This document shows, in pieces, positions 1-11,712 of a stretch of DNA of 64,000 nt. A program made the position numbers and the translations under genes. The DNA is from Antedon mediterranea (Eukaryota; Echinodermata; Crinoidea; Comatulida; Antedonidae): assembly GCF_964355755.1 (NCBI RefSeq), contig NC_092675.1:12105312-12169311 (forward strand). Direction: 5' to 3'. Every line of letters begins with the position of its first letter. The stretch's first letter is position 1. The notes below the pieces were generated by a model. The model ran no database searches. It was not told the DNA's origin and saw only the letters and a program-made list of their open reading frames with translations.

Positions 1-218
1 TTATCATTTAACTCACACAAAAATCTCAAGAAAAATATAACCTCCTAGAGGAAGGTAATTAAACAATCACAAAAGATTGAAAGAATTAATATAATATAAA
101 AGTTTCAAAGCAAACTTTTTTCTTTTAAAAATATGAACTTTATGATTTCCTATATGGATAGGACAGCCTACACAGACAGCAGTACAGTAGAATGCGATCA
201 AGTATAAATACAATCTGT
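1..218. other. Unannotated left edge
   Basis: AT-rich sequence to the left of the first transposon. No splice-bounded reading frame, tRNA or repeat end was recognised here. Confidence 0.4.
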
Positions 219-606
219 ATAGTCTGGGGCGGATCCAGACATTTTTGAGAGGGGGGGGGGGGGGTCCGCCAATAAAAAGGGCACATCAGATATTGAGTAT
301 TTGAGCCACAGCCCCGCCATGGTGGGGGTTGTGGCGAAGCCAATTTTGTTACAGGACACACTTAGATGGCCGGAAATGGCACTCTCGCACGCAAAATCCA
401 TGATAAATGGCACCTTTCTAGTTTGCCGGAAATAACACTTTATTAGCAGGGATAACGATGCAAAATTAAAAGTTGTTATTTTTCAACCAATTTAAAAATT
501 ATCTGTTGGTATTTTGTTTCAATATTCCAATAAAGAAAGAATTACGAAAATCTGACTTGTAGTTTTCGAAATATAGGGTCTAAAACATTGCCGAAAATGA
601 TCGTTA

Positions 607-805
607 AAGCTTGGTTCCCACTAGAACGTAACGCAAAGACGTAAACGTAACGCAAAGACGTAAACGCAACGCAAGCGTTTTAACCAATGACAAGCGAAGT
701 TATATACAGTTAGCAATCACAAGCGAATAAGCCATCGCTTGTGATTGGTCAATTCACTTGCGTTGCGTTACGTCCTTGTGTTGCGTCGCTAGTGGGAACC
801 ACGCT
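607..805. mobile_element. ~200-bp MITE with TIR ...TGGTTCCCACTAG, nested in copy A
   Basis: Near-perfect inverted ends (AGCTTGGTTCCCACTAG against AGCGTGGTTCCCACTAG) are flanked by TTA on both sides. A related sequence around 28955-28985 reads straight through this point without the insert, which supports the boundary. The interior holds short repeats of AACGCAAAGACGTAA. A TTA/TAA target is typical of PIF/Harbinger-derived MITEs; the assignment is inference. Confidence 0.75.
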
Positions 806-1189
806 TTATAGCCACGAACGTTGTAAACAAATTGCGCCATTTTTCGCTAAAATAATTACATAATTATAATTACGTTTTATAGTAATTTCTTTTATATATT
901 AACATTGGAAATATCAATAAAATATGTTATTAAATGTTTATAAAATATATAGAGTTGTTTATTTAATGGAATTCGTACAAATTCATTGCTCTAAATTTGT
1001 GTAGTACCGTTCAGTACAGAGAGATCACGTGACTTCTTGGTACACGCGAGAGAAAACATTCCGCTGTGGGTGATTCGTGTCCACCAATCAAATAGCCAGA
1101 ATCCAAAATCATTCAACCGTGAGCTCTGCCGATCGCGGGAAAGCTCAGCTTTGATTGGCTTACGATGACATCATATCACAAAATGGTGG

Positions 1190-1440
1190 TTTTGTAGTTG
1201 AGCCTCACGTAATTTTCACAAATATTGTTTCAAAAATGAAATAAATGAACCTTCTTTATGGTATGTGTGATTTTTCTTTAAAAGATTTGAATAATAAAGG
1301 CTTCATATTGAGAAAAAAACATTTTTTTGGCACTTATAATAAATATTTCTCAGAGAAAAAAGCACATGGCTTGTAGAACTATATTATCTTGGCGTAGGAA
1401 GACAAACAAATCCCAGGTCATGAGAGGCTCAACTACAAAA
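1190..1440. mobile_element. 251-bp MITE with TIR TTTTGTAGTTGAGCCTC
   Basis: A 17-bp perfect inverted repeat (TTTTGTAGTTGAGCCTC and its complement) bounds an AT-rich, non-coding interior inside copy A. No clear target-site duplication was seen, so the superfamily is unknown. Confidence 0.65.
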
Positions 1441-2338
1441 ACAAGGTTGAATAGTGTAAGGACCCGTTCGATGATTTTTGAGTAAACAATCTACCGCGTA
1501 TGGTCGTACGCGCCAGATAGTGCGCTAGATAGTACGATATTTTAACTACATTTTTTACATGTTTGGTTGGATGTAATGGAAATAAAAAATAGTTGATCTG
1601 ATGGAATGATATGTAAATAAACAAATACTCAAAAGAATTATGTTTACAGTTCAATTATTTTCAGAATAATAATACATAAAAATGTGTTTACCAATGGACA
1701 AATAATCGCGTCAATGACATAGCGCGCATGGTAACGTACGCGGAGTTGAATCGTAAAAAGTTTACATGCGCCCTCTGTAGTATGTGAAACGATCTATTTT
1801 TAGAAGTTTAAGTAGAGATCATCACGCGTCACCACCTCTCACAATGCTCTTTGATCGGCCGCCGTAACTTAACATCGCGCTCATTGTGATAAATTTCTGT
1901 TTTAATTTTTGGGGTTAGTGTAGCCTACTCTGTACATACTAATATACACACAAATATGTCACACGAATAAAATATTGAACCTCTAAAAAAAAGGCACCCT
2001 TAAAATTTAGGGGGGGGGGGGGTCCGGACCCCGTGGACCCCCCCCTCTGGATCCGCCCCAGATAGTGAGCCCTCAATGTAAATGTTTAACCTGCTTTTTC
2101 AATAATAAACTAAATATGATTGATGTTCTTGATAAAGCAATCAAATTCAATTATGGACAGTTTTCTTTTGACACTTTGAATTTGATGTAAAACAATATCT
2201 TGCTGCCACCTCATTGAACTACATTTAGTGGGGTCAGATAAAGGTGAAATCAGCAGAAAAAAAAGTCCAAATGAGTACTGAAAATGGTGTGGTGTACTAC
2301 CAGAAAGTGCTTATGGCTTAAATCAATGATATATTATA

Positions 2339-5300
2339 CAGTCAACTCTCCCAATTCCGACCACCCTCCGGACTGACCACTTTGACCGGTTTTTTGGACG
2401 GTACGGTTTATAGAGAGTGTTTGTTTACATACCTTATACACCTCACATTGGGTTGAGAATTAGGCTAGGCCCCCTCTAACTAGGCCTAGCTAGAAAGTAT
2501 TCAGTATATGATGTATGTTGACTCAACAAGGCTCTTATTATCAATACATTTGGTTTTTTGGGTCACATCCACCACACACAGGTCACACGCACGACGACAT
2601 TTTTCTGTGTAGAGATGCATAGGCCACGCCTCCCTAATCATGTATCAACCAATAGAAAACGATAAATGAAAATCTAATTGCCCAGTTCTTTCTACGTACC
2701 TTGGCGGCGAACGACGATAAGAGAATTTTAACAAAACTTATTTCAGAAAAATATTAAACACAAAAGAAACGAATATAAAATGAATTGATTACATGAATTG
2801 ACCTGAATTGAAATTAAGAAACTTTACAACCTTTATTATAATTTACATTAAAAATGACATTTTTACTTAAACTACTCATTAACATTTTCGCCTAATTAAA
2901 ATTAAACAGTTTAATACAATATAATTTTTACTTTAAAAGACATACACATTAACATTTTAAACCTATCTAACAGCAAACCAGCTGTCCAGATTAGATTGCT
3001 TTGCGTCCCTACGCCTACGTACAATTTCCTTTTCCATACTTTGTGTAAGATCCTATACCTGCCTTTCCATAATTTGATCCCCCCTATCGCCCAAATACAA
3101 TTCTTAATTTTACCTAACATACAAAGCATATCTGTGTAAAGACAGATGTCTACCATCGTCAGAATCATTACTTTCAACGTGTTCGACCTCCTCAATCTCG
3201 TCTGACATCACTTCCGGGATGCCCCACCATAACTTTCTAGATCGATCTCCCACTAATCTCCCACCTCTTCCACTGGGAGCGCATCGTCGATGGCCACATA
3301 TGTATCAGCATCAACATCGCTGTCTATCTGCCCAACCAAATCGTGGACTTCTGCATCCATTACATCATCTGCATTATCTAAAGTTGAATCAACCAAGATG
3401 TTGAAGCCCAACGGTTGAAGCACTTGGTGATGGTTGTCGCCTTAGTTTCTCGCCATGCGGCTGCAGTCCAATTAACACCATCGAGGACGTTGATTTGTTT
3501 GGTAACATCTGAAGCCGATTCAGCTACATCAATTTTGGCGAGTACACTCCTCATCAGTTTGGCTCTGTAGCGGGTCTTGAAAGCTTTAATAATGCCTTGG
3601 TCTAGCGGCTGTAGCACTGACGTGGTGTTTGTTGGCAGAAATGCTAGTTTCACATGCGATTTATCTCTGTCGAAATGGGAGGATGCGTTGTCCAGGAACA
3701 AGAGTATGTGTCTGCGTTGGAACTTCATCTGGCGATTGAGGTCGTTAAGGTAGTCATCAAAAAAGGCTCCAGTCATCCATGCTTTGCGATTCGCCTTCCA
3801 TACGACGGGCAGTTGGTCTTTCTTGATGTTCTTAAAACATCATGGGTTTTCAGCTCGGTTAATTACCATAGGTTTAAGCTGAAATAAAAAAAACCCACAA
3901 ATAATTATGGTGACATTTGCGCCATGATGATGACTGCAACAATGATCATGACTATGAGGTAACCATGATGATGAAAATAAGAACATCGTGGCGAAAGTCA
4001 ATTAACATCCAAAAAACTGATGACGATAAAAATGATTACAAATGACGAAAGAAAATGTTTAAAAATAACATCATGCTTGAAATGAATGAAGAGGATAAAA
4101 CGGTCATGATCTAAGACATGCTTGGTAAATTTAATTGCAAACATAATTATGATGGTGAAAATTGACAAAGATTGTGATGGTCATGATTTAAGACAAATTA
4201 CAAAATTAAGACAATCGTTAAGTTAATTCATGATCATGATGCTGAAAATTAATGAAGATAACGTGGTCCCGACCTAAAGACGACACTTAAAGGATTTAAG
4301 AATTGTGGCAACAAGGATGAATTAGTTTTAAACTATGAATTAGTTTTAAACTGATTCCTCCTTGGATGAATGTGGAAAAAACAGGAGAGAATTTAAGAAA
4401 AATAAAGAGATAAATCTTTAGCTTACCTTTTCACCAGTCATGCTGCATGTAAACATTACTGTAATCCACTCTTTTGAATTCATTACTCCGGTAACATCGT
4501 CCTGCTTTTCGGCAAGTGTTCGATCTGGTAGTGCTCTGAAATAGAGGCCTGTTTCATCACAATTGAAGATATCTTCAGGAGCCAACACATAAATCAGCGA
4601 TTTTACTCTTCCATTCAATCACAACGTTCTGGTCTACATCTCCACGTTCACCAAAAACCGTCACTTGCTTGATCTCATTTCGTTTTTTCCATTTTGTCAA
4701 CCATCCATCAGATGCTCCAAAGTTAGTTATGTTCAATTGCTCTGCAAATTGAGTAGCCTTTGCTTTTATCAATGGCCCGCTAATAGGAATGTTCTTATCT
4801 CTGGTCGTCTTAAACCACACCAACATTAACTGATTTAAATCATTGAATCTGATTTTCACAACTTGGAATTTTGCGCCTGTGTTCTCCTCCATTTTCGATT
4901 TCCATTTGTCTTTTGCTTTAAATTTTGTCTTTCCCACACCATATTTCTTTGCTACGTCAATTCGTTTCATACCGCTTTCTACATCATTAATTAATCTAAG
5001 TTTAGTCGCTACATCAATTTCGGTTCGTTTCCATTTGGTTGCCATAATGATAATGATGAAAGTTTGCAATGAGACACGATTTTTATAAAAAGAATTGAAT
5101 TGAAAAAAATACACAAAGACACAAGATAAAAAAAGATGCCATTTATTAAACAACCAACAAATAAAAGCAAGACCGTTTTTGTTTCTTTTATTAAAACAGT
5201 AAAAAAAACAACGCCCAAATCAAAGCTTTCGGTGCTTTCAGCGTGTCACACACGATCCAGGGTGGAAGGTCAGATCAGAGTCGGACATACGGTAATGCTA

Positions 5301-5581
5301 ACGAACTGAATGGCTTTGTTTTCTGATTGATAGGTGTTAATTGAGTCATCGGTGTTGTTATTTTCGGTAAAGTTAAGTTCAATACATCGTTTATTTTAAC
5401 TGGGCGTTCGGTTTATAAGGTAATTCTATTGTTCTTGACTGAATAATTTGGTCGATATTCAGTCTGTTTTTGGAATGGATTTTTGTACAGGAAGAATAGG
5501 CAATTTTTTGAGACTTTCACAAACGGCCGGTTTAGCGTGAAAACTGGTTTTCTGGGCGGTCGGTTTTGGGAGAGTTGACTG
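2339..5581 (-). mobile_element. Full-length Tigger/pogo DNA transposon
   Basis: The ends share the inverted repeat CAGTCAACTCTCCCAA and are flanked by the TA duplication (2337-2338 and 5582-5583) expected of the Tc1/mariner superfamily. The 3243-bp length fits a complete Tigger element. It carries a minus-strand CENP-B-like transposase (separate entry). About 900 bp between the transposase stop and the left end is non-coding. Confidence 0.92.
3253..5045 (-). pseudogene. Tigger/pogo transposase (CENP-B-like), decayed, with one intron
   Basis: In its intact form this enzyme would cut and reinsert the element. Reading on the minus strand from an ATG at 5045, the N-terminal ~60 residues are a pipsqueak-type helix-turn-helix (WKRTEIDVATKLRLI), followed by a CENP-B/Tc5-type DNA-binding domain. 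A DDE_1 catalytic domain then shows DIFNCDETGL (first Asp), LFLDNASSH (second Asp) and VLQPLDQGII (third Asp). A 548-bp intron with GTAAGC donor and TTATTTCAG acceptor (3879-4426) interrupts the catalytic domain and joins in frame. Three lesions are visible: a frameshift near 4580-4590 just before the first catalytic Asp, an in-frame TGA near 3828-3830 where the family normally has Arg (CGA to TGA), and a frameshift near 3408. It is therefore inactive as it stands. Confidence 0.9.
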
Positions 5582-5583
5582 TA

Positions 5584-6705
5584 TAAGTTTAAAAAAACAA
5601 ACAGAATCAGTATATCAAAATCACCATCATCACTTTAAGGGCTGAACCAAGAACTCTAAGAAAGATACCAAAACCATTTGGAATGGCTGAACCAGAAAAT
5701 ATCGGGATACTAGAGTAATGAATGGAGATAACTATACTAAAAGCAAATTACTGGTTTGAACTATATCTGAGAATCTCTTCTTGTCAAACATTGTTGAGGG
5801 GTGTATGTGATTTCAATTGTAGTATATTTCAATTTTATCATCAAGATTTACCAAAATTAGGTCACATATCATTGGAACACTTGAATGTGATAAACATTAG
5901 ATTTTCTATGAATTATGTTTGTTTTACATATTACTGTGAATTTTCCAAATGTTTTTACAATTTATGCTATAAATAAAATGTGCACACTGTATGATGTATG
6001 TAAATTGACCTTGTTATTCTAAATACAATATATTGGTCTCCATGTATGCGGAAAGATTAAGTATATTATAATAAAATTTTCATTACCTAGAAAATATAAC
6101 GGTTTTATAAGATTTTATTATAAATTACCTAATATTTTAATATAGGAAAATGTATTCAAGCCTATAATACAGTATTTTTATCTTATATTCCCAGAAAAAG
6201 TACTTGCATTCTCCGAACACACAATATGTTAATTAAAGAGAAGTAAATAAAATAATAAAAATATAGATTGTTTGTCTTGCTATTTCTTGTAATTGATAGA
6301 TAAATTGCTGTTAAGTTGATAAAAACAAATTATTTCTATCATTCTTCGTAGTGCATATTAAGGAAAAGAAATTATTGGTAATTCTTGTCTGTCTATTTAA
6401 ATTACCAACTGTTCTGATTAATATTCCAGACCAAGTCCAATAATTTGAATTGGAAACAAAATTTACTGTGCTGGAAATTCAATCAGCACAAAATAAGTCT
6501 GCTGTAAACACAATAATATGATAGTTGGTTGGCCAAGAAAGACCATGCACTCAATTAAACTGAATTAGATTATGTACAGATCCATTTTCACAGAAAACAT
6601 AAACCAAAAAAAGCACATTTCAACATTCTAGTAGTAATTTCAACATACAATTTGATTCCTTTTTAGTTATTATTTGTAATCGTCTTGTTTCTATTTTTTT
6701 TCTTT
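5584..6705. other. AT-rich spacer, nothing recognised
   Basis: AT-rich sequence with no recognisable protein, RNA gene or transposon end. An 84-codon open frame at 5722-5976 has no recognisable motif and is probably chance. Confidence 0.4.
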
Positions 6706-7654
6706 ATTGGTTATCCACATTTGGCGGATAACCCTTTTTCATTGTCAGGATGTTTTTTTTTTTCTATCTTATTAGTTATCCGCACTCAGCGGATACCTCC
6801 TTGTAATGGTCCTGTTTCTTTTTTTTCTTTATATAATTAATCTATTGTTATTGTTATTTTTTGTCCGCAGCAGATCTAAAAAACGGCGGTAGCAGTTATG
6901 TTGTACCTTGGCCAGCAGATGCACGTATATATGTAGTTGTGAAACAGACTTTGGTTTAATGAAAATATGGTCGCGTAGCGTAACTACGCGCGATTTCCTG
7001 AAATTCTTAGATTGACTATGAATTAAAAACCAATAGATATTTTTTAATTGACACACGTATGCTTCATGTCAAGGGTCATCTTTCTGTATCATCAGCAAAA
7101 TTGTGAACAATAGTATTTTTGCGAGTATGCGCGCTTAGAAAGGTTAAAATGCTCAAAATCAATTTCTACATGTTTCATTTTATTTCACGTTTCATTCAAT
7201 TTAAGCATTTCACATTAAAAAAACGCGCTTTTGCGTAATTAGCTCGTACGCAGCTTAGAAAGACCGTTTTTGCACTTGAGATTTTTCTTCTGTATACCTT
7301 TTATGATAAGTTCCTTTAATTTTTTTTATAAATTATGAATGTAAAATAATAACACACATACACGTCAAACTTCAAAAATAGTGTGCCGGAAAATGGTTAA
7401 TTTTATGCAAATTTGTGTAAAAATATGCCTTTTTTGAATCGATTATAGGATGGCTGGTCACCCCCTATACTTACTATAAAGCGCAATGAGTTGTAGATAT
7501 GAATTCATGTAAAATTTAGATCATAAGTATGTTATGACATCACAATATGGCCATCTGAATTTTAAAAATTGGATTTTTATCTTGTTCGACACAGTTCGTC
7601 ACATTCAATAGAGCGCATATCGCTTCAGACATATGAACTTTATTGGTTATCTGC
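6706..7654 (+). mobile_element. Helitron/Helentron-like fragment (GTTATCCGCAC family)
   Basis: Begins with two hairpin-forming starts, TTATCCACATTTGGCGGATAA near 6706 and TTATCCGCACTCAGCGGATA near 6773. The body matches the more complete element at 41716-43244. The 3' terminus (hairpin plus CTAG) is missing; another copy of the same family starts at about 7646, so this one is truncated. Non-coding. Confidence 0.6.
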
Positions 7655-7658
7655 ACTT

Positions 7659-8534
7659 AATGTCGAGCGATGTGTGTCAGAATCATATAAATCCGAGTGG
7701 TCAAATAATATAATGCAAAAACCTCATTAAATTTATACTCAAAATTGAAACCTTTCCCTAATTTAGAAAAATATTTACTTGATAAAACAAATTTTTATGA
7801 GACAAGTCTGAAATTTAAATTAAGATCTAACACTCTACCTTTAGATTGTAAAACTTATAAATGGTCCAATGATGTGTCCGGTCTTTGTACTTTATGTGGG
7901 AATGGTGAAATTGAAGACATTAAACATTTTTTATTAAACTGTAAAGCATATAATATTAGAATGAAAGAATTATCCATTCTACAAAATAATCTTGTGCTCT
8001 GTAATGATTATGACACATGGAATCATTACACAACAGCAAGTGCTGATGATAAATTACAGTATATTTTAGGTGGAGATTCTATCGCAATTTGTAAAGAATC
8101 TGAGACCTTTTTTGTTTTGTTTTGTAAACAATACACAAGAGCTGCATGGGAGAAACGGTCAGAACTTAAATCTCCCAATATATAGATTGTTTTTCTTTGT
8201 ATTGTTGCTTTTATATATGATTTGTAAATATTATACACCTGTGATAACAACTATAGGTCCTCAGTACCTGATGTTGAAACACAATGGTTTGTAATGTAAA
8301 CTCTTTACTATATTTTATGTTTATTTTTATATACCTTTTTAAATTATCAACTCAAACCTATGATACTGTAGGACAATTTAATACAGTACCTGTATTACCA
8401 TGTTGATAATGATTTTTCTTTTATATTTTTGCCATATAATGTATTGTTTTGATGTATTATGTTAAATTGGATGCACCACTTCTGTGTGCCACCGATGCAA
8501 AGGTGTCATTTCCTAATAAATTATTATTATTATT
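7659..8534 (+). mobile_element. 5'-truncated LINE, 3' end with (ATT)n tail
   Basis: An inserted segment flanked by ACTT (7655-7658 and 8535-8538) that breaks a transposon end. It contains the C-terminal coding region of a non-LTR retrotransposon and a 3' UTR ending in (ATT)n, a tail typical of CR1/L2-like and related LINEs rather than L1. Confidence 0.75.
7709..8185 (+). pseudogene. LINE ORF2 C-terminus with zinc-knuckle motif
   Basis: About 158 codons open to a TAG at 8183-8185. The stretch CTLCGNGEIEDIKHFLLNC (C-x2-C-x10-H-x4-C) is the zinc-binding region that follows reverse transcriptase in many non-LTR elements. The polymerase and endonuclease domains are missing because the insertion is 5'-truncated. 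A stop at 7706-7708 follows a better-looking upstream frame, so a frameshift is likely near the 5' edge. Confidence 0.75.
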
Positions 8535-9460
8535 ACTTGGCGGATAACCCCTTAGTTATTGTCAGGATCTTTTTTTTTTCTTATTCTTCTTTCTTTCCAT
8601 GAATTTTGTTGTGCGTGTATCTAATTTTCTCAACATAACACTGTATAACTTTATCAGAAGATTGACCTATATCAGAAGATGTCGTAATAAGGTTTTCGGT
8701 GCTGTAACATACGCATGGTTATATGATTTTTAAAAATTTATCTTAAATTCAGAACCAAAAGGCATTTGTTATTGAAACGTAAGAAAATGATAATTCATAT
8801 TAAGGGTAAAATTTCTATGGAGTAAAAATGGCGTGTTGCACACAAAATTATGCGCGCATGCATGTTTAAAATTAAAAAATGCAAAAAAATCAAATTCTAA
8901 TCAACTTTCTACGCGTTTAAAATGTTAAAATTTCCATGTGTGTGCAAATTTTTACGTGCGCGATAACAAAACATTTTTTTTCCAGCCTTTTCTAGTAATT
9001 TTACCAACTTTTAAACAATTTCAACTTATACGCATCATACGAGCATGTCGAATTGAACAATTTGCGCGCGTTTTTGAAAATCAAAATGATGCCTTTTTTT
9101 AAACAGTCGCTACATTTATTTTCATTACATTGATATCGGATCATGCATCAATATGGCTAACCGGACATGACGTGACGTCATCGTATGGCCACTCGAATAT
9201 AAAATAAAGGATTTTTGTCTCTTTCGTCATAGCTGATCACATTTAATAGAGCACATTTCCACTTATCCGTATTCCATTCCCCCCATTTTTTTATATTGTC
9301 TAGGTCAATCAATTATTTTTCGCATGATTTACCATTTAAAAAATTGTGATGACGTCATCATGTTCAAAAGCGTGAATAACTTGGCTCACTTATTTTCATC
9401 ATTCCATTAAATTTAAATATGGTATAGCTCCTCAGAGTGAAAATTGATACTCATGATTAA

Positions 9461-9816
9461 TACTCTAGTAGCTAGATCAACTTTCATATGCACTTTGAGG
9501 TCCAGAGAATTTGACTTCAGAAATTGGTTTAGGATGGTCAAACAATCATTTTACACATTTTGAAAATGTGGCGAAAGGTGAAAAGGTCAGGGTGAAAGGT
9601 TATAATACCAAAAACCAATAGGTCCTTAAATCTCGACAACCACTGGTCACAGCAAGGTAATTTTGGTCTCAAATTGATCAAAAGGTATATATTTATATTC
9701 AGTCTAATGGGGCATTTTAGTCAAAAATGACCGGAAATGCCATTTCTAAACTTTGACCCACTACACAGAGCATGTATGTATCTCTGTAAGTTCTGGTCGT
9801 AGACACTTGAATTGGG
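9461..9816 (+). mobile_element. Solo arm of fold-back element (TACTCTAGTAG family)
   Basis: Starts with TACTCTAGTAGCTAGATC and follows the left arm of the element at 38424-41366 closely: the segment with TGAGGTCCAGAGAATTTGAC, then GACCGGAAATGCCATTTC and TGACCCAC. No inverted partner was seen downstream, so it is a solo or truncated arm. Confidence 0.75.
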
Positions 9817-11119
9817 TCCATGGTTGGCCATCACGTACTAATATTATGGGAATGCCTACCAAGACCGTCGCCATAACAACACACGTATCTGTATCTGAGC
9901 AGTATGGTATATATAGAGTCAGTTAGTTAGAGGGAGTAATAATACTGTATACTAAATAGATCCAAGACACAGAGGCTGCTCACTTTGACTTAAAAAATGG
10001 ATGAGTCCTTAGTTTATTCGGCAATCTACATTGTTTGGTAAAGCGTTTATCAATGTATGTTGTCCGTTTGTAAAAAATATGTTGTTCACGTAAAAGTATG
10101 TTGTTCGTTTGTGAAAGTACGTTGTTTTTTTTTGCATTAGTTCGTTCGTTTGTGAAAGTACTTGTTTGTTTTACTTTTGTAATTTTGGCGGCGATTGCCT
10201 TCCATACATAGTGCCTTTGCAATTTAATACTAATTTTTTTTTCTTTTCAAATTAGTAACATGTGTCATTACAAAAAAAACTATCCAAAAACTAGGAACAT
10301 GGAAATCCCCAAATACTGTGCTTTCAATTAAAATAAGAGAATACCAATTTTGTAAAATTGTATATGTAATGTTTCTGTTACACCACACATTTTTGGTCAA
10401 ACTAACTAAACAAATTTGACTGGAAAAAAGAAAGCTTTAATATATATAATAAAATACGTCAAACATAATCTTCAATGGAGAGGAGAGTTTTTTGTATCTC
10501 TGCAAAACTTCGAAAGTGTGAATGTAGCTTAAAACCATCAATTTCAACTGATGCAGCCAACACAAATCCCGAGAAAGTCTTTTGTTAATAGTTTAGACCA
10601 GAATACAAAACATGTACTGTATCAATTAATATGTGCAATTCCTTCATTATTGACTTAATGAAAACTTGACTAACACACTTTTATTTCCCTCAATTATTTC
10701 AAGCATTTATTTACTAGATGTGCTTGGCAAACATACTGACTACTGGCACACTTTTGGACAGAAAGGTGAAAGTGTCCTGAATAATATGTTAAAAAAGTAC
10801 ATATTTTTAAATTCCCACAGTGACCATTATAATGTATAGTTAATAAACTTTGGCATAGATTTTGCAATGGTTTAATTTAAGAATGCAGAATAATGGCAGA
10901 AGAGTGCACTGGACAATTATTTTCAGTGATATTTTAGACTCTATATTTCGAAAACTACAAGTCAGATTTCCATAATTCTTTCTATATTATGATATTGATA
11001 CAAAATATTAACAGGCAATGAATAATGTTATCCCTAGTAGTAGGCAATAGTATGTGGTCACTACAAGCTTGGAGTAATTCCCCTACCCTGGAATATGTAC
11101 ATTGTCATTACGATAGTTT
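9817..11119. other. Non-coding region with a transposon copy-A-like fragment
   Basis: No gene recognised. Around 10920-11110 the minus strand matches parts of copy A (450-620) and the repeat at 27930-28960, including TGACTTGTAGTTTTCGAAAT-like and GGGATAAC segments, so part of this stretch is an old fragment of that repeat. Confidence 0.5.
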
Positions 11120-11552
11120 AGTTTATGAATATAATTACACAAAATGCTTACTAGTATAGTACTACTGATATAAAAATATAAATAATTGATAATAAATAAT
11201 TATTATAGTTTATGAATATAATTACACAAAATGCTTACTAGTAGTGTACTGATATAAAAATATAAATAATTGATAATAAATAATTATTATAGTTTATGAA
11301 TATAATTACACAAAATGTTCACTAGTATTAGTACTACTACTGATATAAAAATATAAATAATTGATAATAAATAATTATTATAGTTTATGAATATAATTAC
11401 ACAAAATGTTTACTAGTAGTACTAGTACTACTACTGATATAAAAATATAAATAATTGATAATAAATAATTATTATAGTTTATGAATATAATTACACAAAA
11501 TGTTCACTAGTAGTAGTACTACTACTGATATAAAAATATAAATAATTGATAA
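11120..11552. repeat. Minisatellite, five copies of an 84-94-bp unit
   Basis: Units begin AGTTTATGAATATAATTACA at 11120, 11207, 11291, 11382 and 11476 and end in ATAAATAATTGATAAT. They are nearly identical except for variable TAG/ACT triplets in the middle (ACTAGTAGTAGTACT-like), which cause the length differences. Confidence 0.92.
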
Positions 11553-11553
11553 T

Positions 11554-11712
11554 CTAAATCCAAAGGCAAATTACTGAAAAAATTAAAATGCTGTGGCTGG
11601 ATCTCAATGGAGACACAAAAAAAGCGAAAAGCTAAATCAAGACGATAAGTAAAACAGCCAGAAAAGTTAGCAGAGCTTTCGGGCAACACTAGCCCTTCAT
11701 CAGTGCAAGTCC
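11554..11712 (-). repeat. Interspersed repeat with hammerhead-like core (copy 1)
   Basis: One of three copies (others 16206-16373 and 57333-57510) sharing the segments TCCAAAGGCAAATTACTGAA, AAAACAGCCAGAAAA and a terminal block. On the minus strand the terminal block reads CTGATGA, a GGGC/GCCC stem and GAAA (11677-11703). That is the order of the hammerhead ribozyme core found at the ends of Penelope-like elements. No coding sequence. Confidence 0.7.

Larger units (their letters stand above)
224..2061. mobile_element. Non-autonomous DNA transposon, copy A (TIR CTGGGGCGGATCCAG)
   Basis: The two ends carry the 15-bp inverted repeat CTGGGGCGGATCCAG, flanked on both sides by the 5-bp direct repeat ATAGT (219-223 and 2062-2066). 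Runs of G or C lie just inside each end. The interior has no long reading frame. The left interior (about 240-470) matches, inverted, the right interior of the element at 51833-56320, and the right interior (about 1770-2040) matches that element's left interior, so the two are copies of one family in opposite orientation. The terminal sequence resembles hAT-type ends, but a 5-bp TSD is not diagnostic and the superfamily is left open. Two smaller inverted-repeat elements (607-805 and 1190-1440) are nested inside. Confidence 0.85.
7646..9460 (+). mobile_element. Second Helitron/Helentron-like copy, split by a LINE
   Basis: The start GGTTATCTGCACTT at 7646 resumes as ACTTGGCGGATAAC at 8535, so a LINE sits inside the terminal hairpin. 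The body to about 9460 follows the 41716-43244 element, with GACGTCATC, TGGCCACT and CGTGCG-rich segments. The 3' hairpin is absent because a fold-back arm begins at 9461. Confidence 0.6.

Noticed and set aside
3654-3887. Plus-strand frame opposite the Tigger transposase
   Set aside because: Shadow of the DDE domain on the other strand.
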